A DNA stretch of 64,000 bases from Taiwanofungus camphoratus. Lineage: Eukaryota; Basidiomycota; Agaricomycetes; Polyporales; Taiwanofungaceae. Where the stretch lies: the NCBI GenBank assembly GCA_003999685.1, contig CP021226.1, positions 1,922,001 through 1,986,000 on the forward strand. The letters are read 5' to 3'. This document shows, piece by piece, positions 11,619 through 25,860 of the stretch (its first letter is position 1; each line of letters opens with the position of its first letter). Under the pieces are notes generated by a model that was not told the DNA's origin, ran no database searches, and worked only from the letters and a program-made list of their open reading frames with translations. Both the position numbers and the translations under genes were made by a program.

Positions 11619-13582
11619 TCATACACTTGAAATAGGATTAAAGTAAATCCTTCTGATCCAACGCCGTCTCCTTGTCATACCACCTGTTCGCCATTCTTCT
11701 AGCGGCACGGGGTGCGGATCAAGCCATGAGTCGCTTGTATATACCCAACCACCTGTGTCCACGGTCAGGCAAGAACCTGTGTAGACATTGAGCACTTGCC
11801 GTCGTCTGCACCAACCGGAGCGATCCAGGTGCTCTCCAGGTCTGGCCGCCAGTCCTCCGTCTCGACAAAGAACCATCCAGACGAGAGCGAGAACGTCAGG
11901 TTGCTGCTGCAACGGAACCAGGATACCGTCAGTGTCTGCAGCAGGTAGTAGCATCGTCCGAGCGGGAACGCTCTGACCTGACATCACCGCTGCCGTCGTC
12001 CGAGACCCCGCTCCAGCCGTCCCGGCCTCTCGTCCACGCCTTGCGTTCACCTGGCTTGAGGTAGGCCTTGCCCCATCCGGCGTCTAGACTGGCGATATCT
12101 TCGCTACTGCTGCTGGTGCTTGCGCTTGGACTCCAGCGCTCGTTCTCATACAGTTCCACCTCTCGCATTTCCGTCTGCCAGTGCTTGTCCTCGAGCCGGT
12201 CGTTATCCACAGCGCGGGTTAGTTGCACACGGAATGACTTGATCAGAGGCCTGACCCTCGTAAGGACCACTGGATACAAAGTGAGCCGAGTGAAGGGATG
12301 GGTGAGGAACAATGGAGAGAGGCCGAAGACAAGGAAAGTCATGCGCAGTGGGAGTATGTTGACAATGGGGATGAGGAGGATGAAGGACACGAGGGTAAAG
12401 GTCAAGATGATCGGTGAGTACGGCGTCGAGTGAGTGAGATGGGGTACGACAGGGAGGACAAAGTCGTGGATATCAGAACTGCACCGGGGGACGGAAATTG
12501 GTCAGGACAAGAAGCATAGCAAGGACATTACAATAACCAGCCCACTAGTGAGACATTGGGAGACCTCTGAACTTGATCCAGTTCGGTCACGAACATCAGA
12601 CTGCACCGTCCCGACTTGCCCCGTAGGTGGCCGAGGGATGCAATGCAGAAGCACTCCAGAAGAGCTTCTACAAAGGAGCGCACGGAGAAATGAAGTAAAG
12701 ATAGGCTGCAGTTCGCCTTCTGTGAATTGTCAGTGCTCCACTTCTCGCATGCACACCCTTCATGTGTACAAGTATGATAGAACATCGCAAGGCCCAATGG
12801 CGGGAGAGCGTCTCACGAGTGCTGCCGGCTTGCTTCACGAATATTAACGAGAAATTCTGTACTCACGCGAAACCCATAAGGTTCTGAATTGCCTGGACAT
12901 TGGCAAGCCAATCAACGCTGCCTTCACCAATTTGTGCTGGTGGCGGATTGGGGACGTCTTTCAATTTCTCGGGATCATTGTCGGAAGCTGTTCGATGGCG
13001 AATAGACGGATGTGTTGCTAGCAGGATGCCCAGGATGCTCGTGTGTGGAAGGAGAAGCACCAACCTAGGAAAATAACCTGGTCATTCACGAGCGAACTTC
13101 GTTAATATTCAAGATTGACAGGCCACGGAAAGCATACAAAGAAAAGCGTACGCTGCCATCCACACGGCAGTGTACTTCCAACCCTTTCTCCACATCACGA
13201 TTTCCTCGGTACGATCCTGCAGCCACCACGCTGGTCCGCTCTTGGAGACAAAGCGCCGGAAGTTGACCGTGACTATAGGGATGGATAACGGGTCGCGTGT
13301 GGTCGTGAGCCGCGGTCCTCCCTTACCCATGTTTCGTGGTGTAGCGGGTACGTTCGCGGGCAGCTGCAGTGCCGAGGAGAGGAGTAATTGTGGTACATTG
13401 AGAGAGGGCGAAATTGATTGAGAGGTTGTCGGAGAAGACAATGAGGGTAATCTGGCGGGTGAATGTTCTGGTCGAGGTAGAGATGTCACGATCTTGGGTG
13501 CGAGACGGATATCATCATTGGGCGTATTGGATTGTAGGCGGGTCGCGTAGGGCGGTATCTCAACGTAGTCGAACGTAGCCAT
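11619..13582 (-). CDS. Pex24/Pex28/Pex29-type integral peroxisomal peroxin with DysF motifs
   Basis: Members of this family sit in the peroxisome or ER membrane and control peroxisome number and size. Five exons (13582-13138, 13077-12867, 12478-11978, 11906-11800, 11752-11619) keep phase and give 465 residues. After a low-complexity Ser/Pro N-terminus comes VNFRRFVSKSGPAWWLQDR, then hydrophobic segments (YFPRLVLLLPHTSILGILLA; LTFTLVSFILLIPIVNILPL). Further on, ENERW and then SSGWFFVETEDWRPD and GWVYTSDSWLDPHP form the paired DysF motifs, and the tail is Arg-rich (TRRRRWIRRIYFNP). Intron 2 is unusually long (388 bp, 12479-12866). The last intron (11753-11799) begins with GC instead of GT. Which of Pex28-Pex32 it matches best cannot be decided by eye. 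Confidence 0.88.
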
Positions 13583-13945
13583 TCCGCCAGCTGCCCGTAT
13601 GGGATTCCAGGGTCAGAAATGAGAAGCTGAGTAGTCAATGCACTTCTGAAGTTGGATATTCAAACGGACGCAGCTGATGCTCGGGCCTCCTACGGGGAGG
13701 GGGTGTCAAGCGCAATGTACTTGGTTCTGCTCTACGCGGACAGCTCCTGAATCGACAGGATGCTAGACGGTCGGTGAGGTATCGCTTCAGTCGTCAGAAT
13801 TGGCTGGTGGTTATGTAGTCATTGCAAGAACTCCCAGAGGCTCTGAGCGAGACAAGGGACGCTTGGCTTTTGCCCGCATTGCTGCATCCGGCAGACTCCG
13901 CACTGGCCTCCTCATCGACTCTCAACTACTCGAGTCAATCCGACG
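13583..13945. promoter_or_regulatory. Bidirectional upstream region
   Basis: 363 bp between the divergent peroxin and DUF5745 genes; it must carry both promoters. No clear TATA box seen. Confidence 0.4.
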
Positions 13946-15040
13946 ATGAGCAACTCACAAAATCCCAGCGAATATCAGAACACAGAAGAACTCGTTTTTT
14001 CTCTTAATGATCTTCTCGAGAAACTGCGCTTGGCCATCACCATAGAATCCCCGGTCGACCTGACACCCTCTTTTCTAGTCGCGATCCTCGAGTCCATACT
14101 ACAATCGCGTCTGGACATTTCAACAGATATTCGGGAGTCGCGCGACTTTCCATCCAAGGTGCAGGCAATGAAGATGTTTCTGGGCGTCCTTGAGAATGAT
14201 GTGATCCGTATGGACGTCGGACTCAGCGAGGTGGATCCGAGAAAACTCGCAGCAGGCGAATGGGATGAAGTCGTATTCGTCGGCGAACTCCTTTGTTGGC
14301 TTGGCAAGGTTGCAGGAATTCTGCCAAGCACAAGTGCGAACAACCTCTCTCGGGCTGCTCCTGCACCTTTCAGGACGAGAGGCACGCATGTTGAGCGGGG
14401 CGGTGCAGTGTCACCGTCCACACATTCTACTATCACCAACACCATCCATTCGAACCTATCGATGACACGCTCGGCGCAGACAGAGTCGGACACGACAGTG
14501 CTATCTGTCGCGTCTGACCCACCGACGCCGCTGCCGGAACTCGGGCTCTTCAACCCTATCCAGCCAGACACGCCGCGCCAGTCGAGCTCATTGCCTGCGC
14601 ATCGCACCCGCCCCAGGTGTATACACGAGGTCAAAGATCCTTCATTCATTCTGCGCCCAGATCAGTCGCTCGCCTCCGACGCCGACGGCTCATTTTGCAG
14701 CTGCCCACTTGATACTGTCCCTCCTGCCACGTCAACGTCTCCCCCAGTACGTTACTCTGGTTGGATTGATCGTGTTGACGATGACTCAGAGATCAAGTCG
14801 TTCGAAGAGCGTAGGCGAAGTGGCCGCGAGAGACTTTCTCCTTCCCATGCGCAAGCTAAGCCCGACGCGCTCTACTCCGGGCTTTCCTCTACCCCGCGAG
14901 GCCCTTCCACCAGCAATGGACCGGATCGGGTGCTGACACGGCATAATTCGCCCCATCAGTACACATTAGCCCTCCTCAATGAAAGAGCGAAGCTGCTGGC
15001 TGAATTAGCAAGCCTCAAGGCTTCGGCTGTAAGGAATTGA
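13946..15040 (+). CDS. DUF5745 / CEP95-like domain protein
   Basis: An intronless 364-residue protein. Residues 15-130 (LNDLLEKLRLAITIESPVDL through VQAMKMFLGVLENDV to VGELLCWLGKVAGI) look like the calponin-homology-like DUF5745 domain found at the N-terminus of the centrosomal protein CEP95 and its relatives. The middle is disordered and rich in Ser, Pro and Thr. The last 30 residues (YTLALLNERAKLLAELASLK) are predicted coiled coil. By analogy it may act at the microtubule-organising centre or spindle pole body, but that is inference. The start at 13946 is the first Met giving the whole domain; in-frame upstream sequence is not needed. Domain assignment rests on remembered pattern similarity. 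Confidence 0.75.
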   Translation: MSNSQNPSEYQNTEELVFSLNDLLEKLRLAITIESPVDLTPSFLVAILESILQSRLDISTDIRESRDFPSKVQAMKMFLGVLENDVIRMDVGLSEVDPRKLAAGEWDEVVFVGELLCWLGKVAGILPSTSANNLSRAAPAPFRTRGTHVERGGAVSPSTHSTITNTIHSNLSMTRSAQTESDTTVLSVASDPPTPLPELGLFNPIQPDTPRQSSSLPAHRTRPRCIHEVKDPSFILRPDQSLASDADGSFCSCPLDTVPPATSTSPPVRYSGWIDRVDDDSEIKSFEERRRSGRERLSPSHAQAKPDALYSGLSSTPRGPSTSNGPDRVLTRHNSPHQYTLALLNERAKLLAELASLKASAVRN

Positions 15041-18000
15041 AGCTACGAGAAATCACGAGTTTCATTGTGGTTAACTCCTGATCATTACTGATCCTATGGA
15101 TTTGCATGACTGCTCGCAAGCCGTTGCGGCTTCGTGACGGCTTCGTGCACCAGCGCCCAGCATCGGATCATGGTGGGTCACCTTAAGACTCTGTCGCAGT
15201 CGCCTTCTACTGCGATCTCAGGACCGAGTTTTGGAATCCCTTTGTCCTATTCACTTGGGGTAGGCGGAAGCTGGAATCACCGAACATTTCCAAAAGATGT
15301 GGATTTGTACAGGCGCCGCGGAACTGTTCTATCAGGATATCTTCGGACTGGTTCATCTCGAACGGAATGTACAACTAAATTTTATATATCGTAGTCTTGC
15401 AAATTGTAGCTTTCGTTGTTACTTCATTTATGGTTCCGCTATTATTAGATGTACATGAAACCGGGACTAAGGTCGACACAATGTTAGATTTCATTGCAGT
15501 TTTGCTTCTGGGTGAGCTGCATGATTAATCAATATCCAGGATTTCGACCCCCCTTGGTGATGGACATGCTGGCAGGCCCAAACAGATCAGCCTCCGGACT
15601 CTCAACTTCCGCTAATGAAGGGTCCGTCTTGTATTTCATATGCACTCTAAAGGAGCATTTGGGGCCGCCAGCATCAGTCCAGAAACCATCCAGTCCGACT
15701 GCTTAAATGACCTCAATTGGACCGCGACAAGAGTATCCCACCCCCGACCCGTCATGCTCGTACTAACGAGGTCTGACAATACGGGGAGATACGGAAGCTA
15801 CGACATACAGAAATCGTCAGCGCTGCCAGAATATGAATTGTGTATCCGGGGTGATGCATGATTATTCCACGGAGGTTGTTGAATTTGTATTGGACGGAAG
15901 TTTTGTCATGTCAAGCCCCGGGCTTGTATCATATGTATAATGACACCAAGTGACATTCCGGATGCGAAGTAGCGCAGAGGTGCCATTGCATGTACGCACC
16001 GAAGCCCACGGGGCACGCCCGTAGCAGTATCAGTTAGTGGAGCTCACCGACGGGCGCAATCGGTGTCTGAGGCAATTCGTCTTCTCAAGTGGGTTCGTGG
16101 CCTTCTCTGGATCCGAGCCCGTGTGCAAGGATGGGCCGGGGAACAAGGCACGGGCGGGGAATACCCTGTGGGGCTCCAGAAAAGCTCTGGTATAGCACCG
16201 AAAGCTTTGAGGTGCAAAATTTCATATGAGGCATGTGGGTGCTTATGGCGTGAGACCTTCGCCGATGCCTCGCTGATAGGGGTTTCCTGTTCGGGAACAT
16301 TGCCGACATTCGATGTACTGTAATTGCATGAGGGATATCGATGGTTAGTGTGAATCATAGAAGCTACAAGGTGAATATGAACCTGTAGTTTGTGGTTACT
16401 CCAAAGCAGAGCCGAACATTTAGCATTCCCCTTCAACTGTACCCGCAAACGTCAGGTGATCTCCACATTGCGAAGATCAGAAAAGATGCATGCGCCGCCC
16501 CCGCCCGCCTTCGCTCACACTAGTTCACGGGAGATGCACATCTGTGATCGCGGTGGCAAGCAAAACTTTAGACTTGCAGTGACAAGTATAGCTGCACGAC
16601 ATTTGGGGTGAATTCGACTCCGTGATACTTTCTATCGAGGCTGTGGGTAGTGGACCTGAGCCTCAGAAAAATTCACGGAACGGAAGCACAGAACCCCGTA
16701 TGGGATAGAAGGCCGGGGGCTAAAGATAGCGTGAAAAATGGGCTGATAGATGGACGTACAGGGCGTTTTGTGCCTCAGCGCCCCCCTATGGGGAAACGGG
16801 CCTCCTTCTTGATCTCCTAAAACACCATGAGAAGGAGCTCATATTCTATATTCCATGCGTGTGTGAGATCCCCAGCAACAAAATAGGCGAGTAGACATCG
16901 AGAAGAGGGGAACTACCTCTGCGAACGAGCAGAACAACATTGACCTCGACTTCGTCGGCATTTCACAAAACGCCGGGCTCTTCGTCCTAGTGTGCCAAAA
17001 TAAGAACAAGGGTACAATAGCCCGCTAAAAGCCTTGCTCGGAGAGCAAACACGAGGAATATAGAATCCTGTTCTGCTGTAATATGGGAGCAATACGAGTG
17101 GTCTTCATGAGCGCCCCGCCGAGCGGCGCCATTCTGCTGCGCGACATCATCGGCAAGACATCGCGGGAGCGGTTGGCAGCATGCGTCTGAGTCATGCGCA
17201 CAGGAGCGTCTGAGTAGTTTGGGTGAACAGACATCATGATCATCGAACTGCGCGCGACTATACACACATTGACGAACATCTTCCTGAGGTCCGTCAATCA
17301 GAGACCACGCATTGACGGTCGCGCGAGCATTTCGTGCATGAGGCTCAGCAATAGCATCACATGGAAGAGGGACGCTGAGGCGATTGTGCGAAGGGAGGAG
17401 TCGCGCAAGTATCAATGTACCACACCTCAGGATCCAGATTGCCCCGCACACCCAATCGGTGCTGATCTTCTGTCATCTTCTCACCTGATGTGATCCGGAG
17501 ATAACGACGAAGCTGCCAGTGCACCATGGGGCTCCATGGCTGCCTCCGCAGCCGCGTGCCGCGTATAGGATTGAATAGACTGTGGGCAGCCTGGACTCGA
17601 CTGAATTGGACAGAGATCATGCTGAGATATGCCGCCGGCCGCCGGCAGGCGCATGCGAAGAAAAGGTGACGTAGCGCAAGCGCTGGACCGGACGAGCTGC
17701 GCCTCCGCACGTCGAGATGCGGCTGGGATGTGGCCGCCCCCTGGGATTCTGGCGGCAGAACGGGGACGGTAGCTTCGTGGTCGTATCGATGAAATGTCCC
17801 TAGACCGCAGCGGCGCCTCCGAGATCACCCGAGGGAGAATGTCCAGCTGGAGAAGCAGGCAGATGTTCGGCGATGGGAACGACATGGGTGAGTAAGGGAC
17901 TGCGCATGTCCTCATGGCGACATCCTGGGGCGAGCCTTGGAACGCCCGCGACGCGTCTCGAATTGGGCGATCAGCAGGCACTTGGGGCGAAGAGAACGAG

Positions 18001-19882
18001 TCCAGAGAAAACCGGGCTGGCGCAGGAATGTATCGCCTGCGTGGAGGAAGTCTCACCCTTTGAGTATCAATTCAATCCAACAAAGAGGCGCGGGCGAATT
18101 GGCAAAGTAGGATTAGAGCACTTAGACTCGAAGAATCGCTCCCGCGACATTGGTGCGCGGTGACGAACGTTCACATGTCGAATCAGTGTTAGCCTGCATC
18201 ATACTACCCAAGCTAGCGTGACGGGAAGCAGGGAACGTCATGGAGCAAGTTTCACGATATCAGGAGGGAGCCGTTATCGCAGTGGGAGTCTAGACCGGAC
18301 GGGATCAGCGCTCACGGTCAAAGTAAGTAGGTGGTCTGCAGACAGAGACCATGACGACTGCGAGACCCCAATCCCTGTGATTGACGAGTGCGCTTGTTCG
18401 CCATGGTTCTTGCGAAGCTGCAGTCTTGCCTGGCTTGGCCTAGGCTGCTCGCTGCGAGGGAAGGATCAGCGCGTGACAGATAAGGAGACGAGGGGAACCG
18501 TGCGGACCACGGTCACGACGGTGAAAAGACCAGCGGTGGCGATAAGTACATGTATCTCGGAGGAGAAAGGCGGAGCAGCCCTGGTTGTTGGGGTGCACAG
18601 GATTTGGCAGGAAAATGCCGTCCCCACGGGGATTGAATTTCATCGAAACAGGAACGGACGTGTTTTCGCCTGTGAATCTCGAGAGCATCACGTACGCGGC
18701 CGGGGCGGTTCGAGAGCGGGCGCCAATGGACAAAGCCTATTGCACAGCCTAGGCCGACAGCAACGGCCGCAGGAATGCCATGTCCAGATATGTCAGTGTT
18801 CTGCGCCCACAGATAAGGGTTAGAAACCTGGGAACATTGACATCAAAGGGGTTGTTCATGACCATTGCAGTATGAAAAAGGGTGCCAGAAAAAAGAAAAA
18901 AAAATCCAATAACTGCCGAAAAAAAACACAGGAGGTGGTTACATAAGAGGGCATCATATCATCTATCAGTGTGTATCTCGGGTAGATGTCGTCGGACGGA
19001 CTTCGGGAAAGGCGACGGAACGGAGATAAACGCGTGCGGGGGCAAGGGCGGCTGCTGAGGCACGGTGGCGAACGGTCCGAAAAAGGGCGGGTCGACTCCT
19101 CCCAGCATGGCGAAAAATGGCGAAACATATCTTCCCCCATATTTTGTATCACTTCCATCTTAGCCTCCGTGTTCTTCATCGTTTGCCACCATCTCCTCCT
19201 CGTTCTTGTCCTCGTTTTCCTCAACACCCTCGACACCGCCACTGCCAGCGTCGACCACGCTTCCAGCGCCACCGCCACCACCTGAAACATACTAAGTATC
19301 ATAGTCTCGCAACCGCCCGCTAGATCATCTCCAGGCGGGGTTGCACTGCGGGGACTCCTTTTCTGTCCGATTCCCGTCTGGTTCTCCATTTCTTGCCCGC
19401 TTCCCACGTTGGGCCCCCTCCTTTTCCCCCACCTCCACCATCACCCCGGCCCACGTTGTGCCCACGCAAGCAGAGACTCTTCATGCCCTCTTTGCTGCCG
19501 TACACGACCCTTTATTAACCCGTCTTCTTCATCTTGCATTCTGGAACTCCCCGCCGGATAATCTGCGGTCGCCCCCACTCCAGAGCTCTTCCGCCACGGA
19601 TTCTTCGCCATCACGAAGTCCGGCACTTCTCTCTCGCACCGGTCGTCCGTCGTTTATAGTCTGCATTGCGGCTGGAGTAGCTTCCAGATCCCCGGGCTGA
19701 CCTCTTACGTCCTTCACGTCGGACAAATTATTATTCAACAACACCTCCTGCGAGGACCTTACCTGCTGCTTCGTGAGTCCTCATTATCAAGCACCTGATA
19801 CATCATACGCATCATACTGATCCCCCTGTCACATGTGCTGCGCCCTTCTTTCATTCTATATATTGGTTCCGACCTTCGTGTC
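15041..19882. other. 4.8-kb gene-poor stretch upstream of cre1
   Basis: No complete gene can be assembled here on either strand. The stretch up to about 16.4 kb is featureless. 16.9-18.9 kb is GC-rich and carries medium-length open frames on both strands that lack domain signatures; one segment (18466-18859, minus) is listed separately. The last kilobase (about 18.9-19.88 kb) is pyrimidine-rich on the plus strand and probably includes the cre1 promoter and a long 5' leader, which is common for fungal regulatory genes. Confidence 0.5.
18466..18859 (-). pseudogene. Possible membrane-protein gene fragment
   Basis: From ATG at 18859 the minus strand reads MNNPFDVNVP, and after a possible tiny intron NPYLWAQNTDISG, a segment that resembles the N-terminus of a fungal multi-pass membrane protein family as I remember it. 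A hydrophobic stretch in another frame (VLIATAGLFTVVTVVRTVPL) ends at 18466-18468. No set of splice sites joins them into a good model and later family segments are not found. It may be an eroded gene or a real gene I cannot splice. Low confidence. Confidence 0.25.
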
Positions 19883-22305
<2,423 letters not shown>

Positions 22306-22982
22306 CAATAGCAGCGGTTTCATATCGGTTTAATGTCGGCTTCGTTACGATAAGATCGTCATTGCATTCTATGTATGTGTGCTACGTTACGTTCCCTCTG
22401 TCTGCCAGCATTCTCGTCACAGCTGTATTTTCTCGGATACCCTAGAATTTGCACTCCCCCCTCTCACAGCCGACGTCTGGACATGGATATAGATAAGCTA
22501 GATAGACGATCACGATGTCTCCCACCACTTATCCACCAGTTATTATAATCTACCGAACGCACTGCCTACGTGAGCGTTGTTCTCACCATGTATCAAGAAC
22601 CACCTTATATAGACTGCTCCGCTTCCCTGGAATGTAGAACTGATTATATTATATGTTTTAGAGTTACGGTCTTGTTCGGATACAATAGATGAAGTTTGAC
22701 GTAGAGAATACGCAAAGCTCGGAGACACGAGGGCCGCTGAGTGTGAGACAGGGTATTGTACGTACCCAGACATTTGGTCGTGACACGAATCTTGAAGGCA
22801 AACTCTGGACTCCTTAAGGATCGCGACAGAAAGCCAGAGCATGGCCGGACTGCCGCTCGATAACGAAAGCAATGCAATTGATCAGGCAAAAAGAATAGGT
22901 ACAACATCAGCATAATCAGACAGCTTCTTCGCATTGTCCATTCTACCTCGAAAAACGACGACCTTGTCAGAATCCGCACCGC
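22306..22982. other. Intergenic between convergent genes
   Basis: 677 bp separating the ends of cre1 and the minus-strand aspartic protease. Presumed 3' UTRs; nothing else recognised. Confidence 0.6.
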
Positions 22983-25344
22983 TCATCCCCGGAGAGTTGA
23001 CGCGTACGACCTGCGTTCCTGCTCGTACTCGTACTGCTTCGGGCTCAGATTCTGCATGTCCACCAGCGTCGCTGTCGAGGGGTCAGGTAGGTTTTTGTAC
23101 GATGGCGGAGCACCGTTGGTGGTCGGCAGAAGACCGGTGGCTGCCTTCTTGGCCTTACGGCGCCGCACGACACAACACCTCCAGACTATGAGTCCAACGA
23201 CGATGAGGACGAATAAGAGACAGCCGACAAATATCTCAGGCCAGCGGCTGAGGACATACTCCTCATACCTATTTGTTCACCGGCGCTTCATTCAGTAGAG
23301 TAATCACAATAGTAGATAAAGCACCTACTGGGCTTTTTTCTCGGCTTTCGTTTCTGGCGAATGCTGCTCTTGAGAGGCAGGCAGTAGGTATTGTGATGAA
23401 GCGCCTGTAGTGTCAACGCCATTGAGACGAATTTGAACGAAGGTCTCGTGCGCTTGTGTCATGTTCGTCGTGGAAAGGAGTTGAATGAACGGACTACCGA
23501 CGTCGTCATCCGTGTCCTCCATGAAATTGCCATAGTCAAATAAGGTGTAAACATTGCGCACTTTACGCAGAAAAATTAACAAGTCGCGCAGAAGTTTAGC
23601 CGTCGTGTACTTACAGAAAGCCATGCCCAAGATGATGTCGTATTCACCGAGCAAGCTGAAAGCAGAGCTAATGGGTTGGAACTGAAGGCCTATGAGCGAT
23701 CACCAGCCGAGTAACCAGACAGATCCACTCACTGTCCCAACACAAACGGGCTGTCCGAGCGAATTGACCATATTGAAATCACTGCTCGAAGTGTCAAGGG
23801 GGTGGATCGGGTAGTCATTCCCGCCGAATTTGAAGCTGATGTTGAGCATCTGGTTGCAAGGGATCGTCCACACTCCTTCGTTTGTGTTATATTCCGCGCC
23901 CTGTACCCTGCCGTAGATCGCGTCCGACATCGCACGAGGCACCTGCGGAAGAGTGTACCCAGAGTCGAGCACGACCACTAGCTGGCCCTTCGGTGCGCTT
24001 GGCACGATCGACTTGACCTCGATCGGCTGTCCGTCAGGCCCGATCACACCGTTGACGTCCGTGTACGTCTGCCAGTGCTGGTCCTCGTCTGTGAGCTTGT
24101 GTACCTTGTCGACGGAAAGCTTCGGCATGCTCGAGATCTGGTCGTAACCTGGAAGGACTTCCGATAACGTGAGCTGGCCAGTCTTCGGGCTCGACGGGTC
24201 GCCATTGCGGTTGAGTAGGACGGTGAGGTAGTTGGAGGAGGTGGTATTCTGGGAGAAAATACGGTCGAGCACGCTGTCGCCGCGTGAATCACCGATTTTC
24301 TTGCGAATAATGGAGCCAGTGTTGGGCCCTAGACCGATGAGGCCCTCGAAACCTTCAGTAGTGATGTCAACGGAGAAGGACGAAGTATTCTTCACAAGCA
24401 CTGAAACGACTTATTGAACAATGTGACATGGCACCAAAACCTGGAATAAACATACGGTATGCCTGGTCAGAAACAGAATAGTTGCCGAATTGCAGATCAG
24501 CCGTGTTAATGTCGCCTGTGAAATCAAGACATGTGAGGGAAGGATTTATGAGATGCGGATTGTATCCGGAACGACTAAATCAGGGTCAACAGGCCATCCT
24601 TCAGTATCCGTTCAATTATCGCGTGACCCTGCATCCATTCTTGCGAGCACATCAAGAGTGAATCTCAAGTAGCAACATGACAATTTGGAAAGTCAACCGT
24701 AGCAAGCCCATGCGATGAGCATGCTCAGGAGTTCAAAGCTTCAATTTGGAGCAGATCGAATTCCGTCTCAAAAAAGGTCAGCCTGGTCCTGAAGGGCCTG
24801 CATCTTTTCCCTTTATGCTGTAGCATCTCGATGCAAACTGTGCACGACCTTGCAATGACGAGGCAGTATGAAATAACGTTTCGTATGTTCAAATCTTCTA
24901 ACTGACACTGCATCTGTTCCGGACATTTTCCGGCTCTCACAAGGAGACTAGGATATACTTTCAAGAACATACCTTGAGCATTTCCGACAGCATAAGACAA
25001 TGAGGTAGACATTCCAATATCAGTCGTTTTAGGGACATTGCCGGCGACCCACAAATCCGAGCTTCCTGGGGTGTTAATCGTGTAACATGAAATACGGTAC
25101 GAACATAGTCGTACCTGCCCGTATCCAGTAGAACGGGTATGTTTCTTCCCCCGAGAGTTATGTTGGTGACATACTCGGAATTCTGGGTATTATGGACGGG
25201 TAGAATGGTATCGTTGTTAGCTCGAGACTTCAAGCTGCCAGAGCGCTCGGTCCGCGTCCGCACGCGAAAGGGAAACGTGACAGCATTTACAGAGTGTGCG
25301 TCGATGAGCAGCCAAAAGAGAGTAAAGGGAAGTGGTGACCACAT
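22983..25344 (-). CDS. Membrane-anchored aspartic protease (A1-like), minus-strand member of a pair
   Basis: A cell-surface or vacuolar pepsin-like protein. The start at 25344 gives a signal peptide (MWSPLPFTLFWLLIDAHSVN). The first active-site motif is VLLDTGSSDLWVAG, split by an intron just after the DTG codons. The second is VVLDSGYTLPQVP, where Tyr takes the place of the usual Thr/Ser after DSG. A conserved block reads FEGLIGLGPNTGS and later FKFGGNDYPIHPLD. After the protease fold come one TM helix (IFVGCLLFVLIVVGLIVW), a basic stop-transfer (RCCVVRRRKAKK) and a short cytosolic tail with PPSYKN. About eight exons, with most introns 50-60 bp. It is a close family member of the plus-strand gene at 25861, with the same intron position at the catalytic motif. 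Whether it is proteolytically active is open. Confidence 0.9.
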
Positions 25345-25860
25345 CCGGTCGCAAATAAAAGGAATGAAGGTAACAAAGAGCGAAGAGGTTTTAGCAGCTG
25401 GCTAGCTGTTCGTGGAGGAGGAAGACAACAGGATGAGGCCTGTGCTATATTTGCATCTACTTAGCGCGTATCCGTATCCAGCAACCCGTTCATGAAACTC
25501 ATCCCGCTGCGATCCGAGATCTTTGCCAGTCGAGATATGTACAGAAAATCTGCAACTTCAGGACAAGTGCATTGTCCAAGTCGCCAACACCTTTATCGAC
25601 CAGTATTCAATATATTGACATCCTTCCATCATAAATGACATTGTTCGCAGTATTTCACGGCGATTCTGTGTCAACCAAGTTCTGTCGTTGACGGTGGTGA
25701 GAAAGATAGAGGGCGCACTGCCCGTTACAGTAACTCGATATTATAATAGAGTTAGCGTGAACGCGGCTGTACCTCACAACGTGCTATATAGCCTACCTCT
25801 TCCCCTCATCACTCATTTGACCTTTCCATTTTTCTTCTTTTCTTTCGGGTGGGACTTGCT
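25345..25860. promoter_or_regulatory. Shared promoter of the head-to-head aspartic protease pair
   Basis: 516 bp between two divergent paralogous genes. On the plus side a TATATA box lies at 25785-25790, 71 nt before the ATG. No matching strong TATA is evident for the minus gene. Confidence 0.55.

Noticed and set aside
17481-18056. Minus-strand open frame of 191 codons
   Set aside because: Composition is Arg/Ser/Pro-rich and typical of a GC-rich shadow; no domain, no splice partner and no homologous phrase.
18218-18823. Plus-strand open frame of 201 codons
   Set aside because: Overlaps the possible minus-strand membrane fragment; low-complexity basic sequence with no motif.
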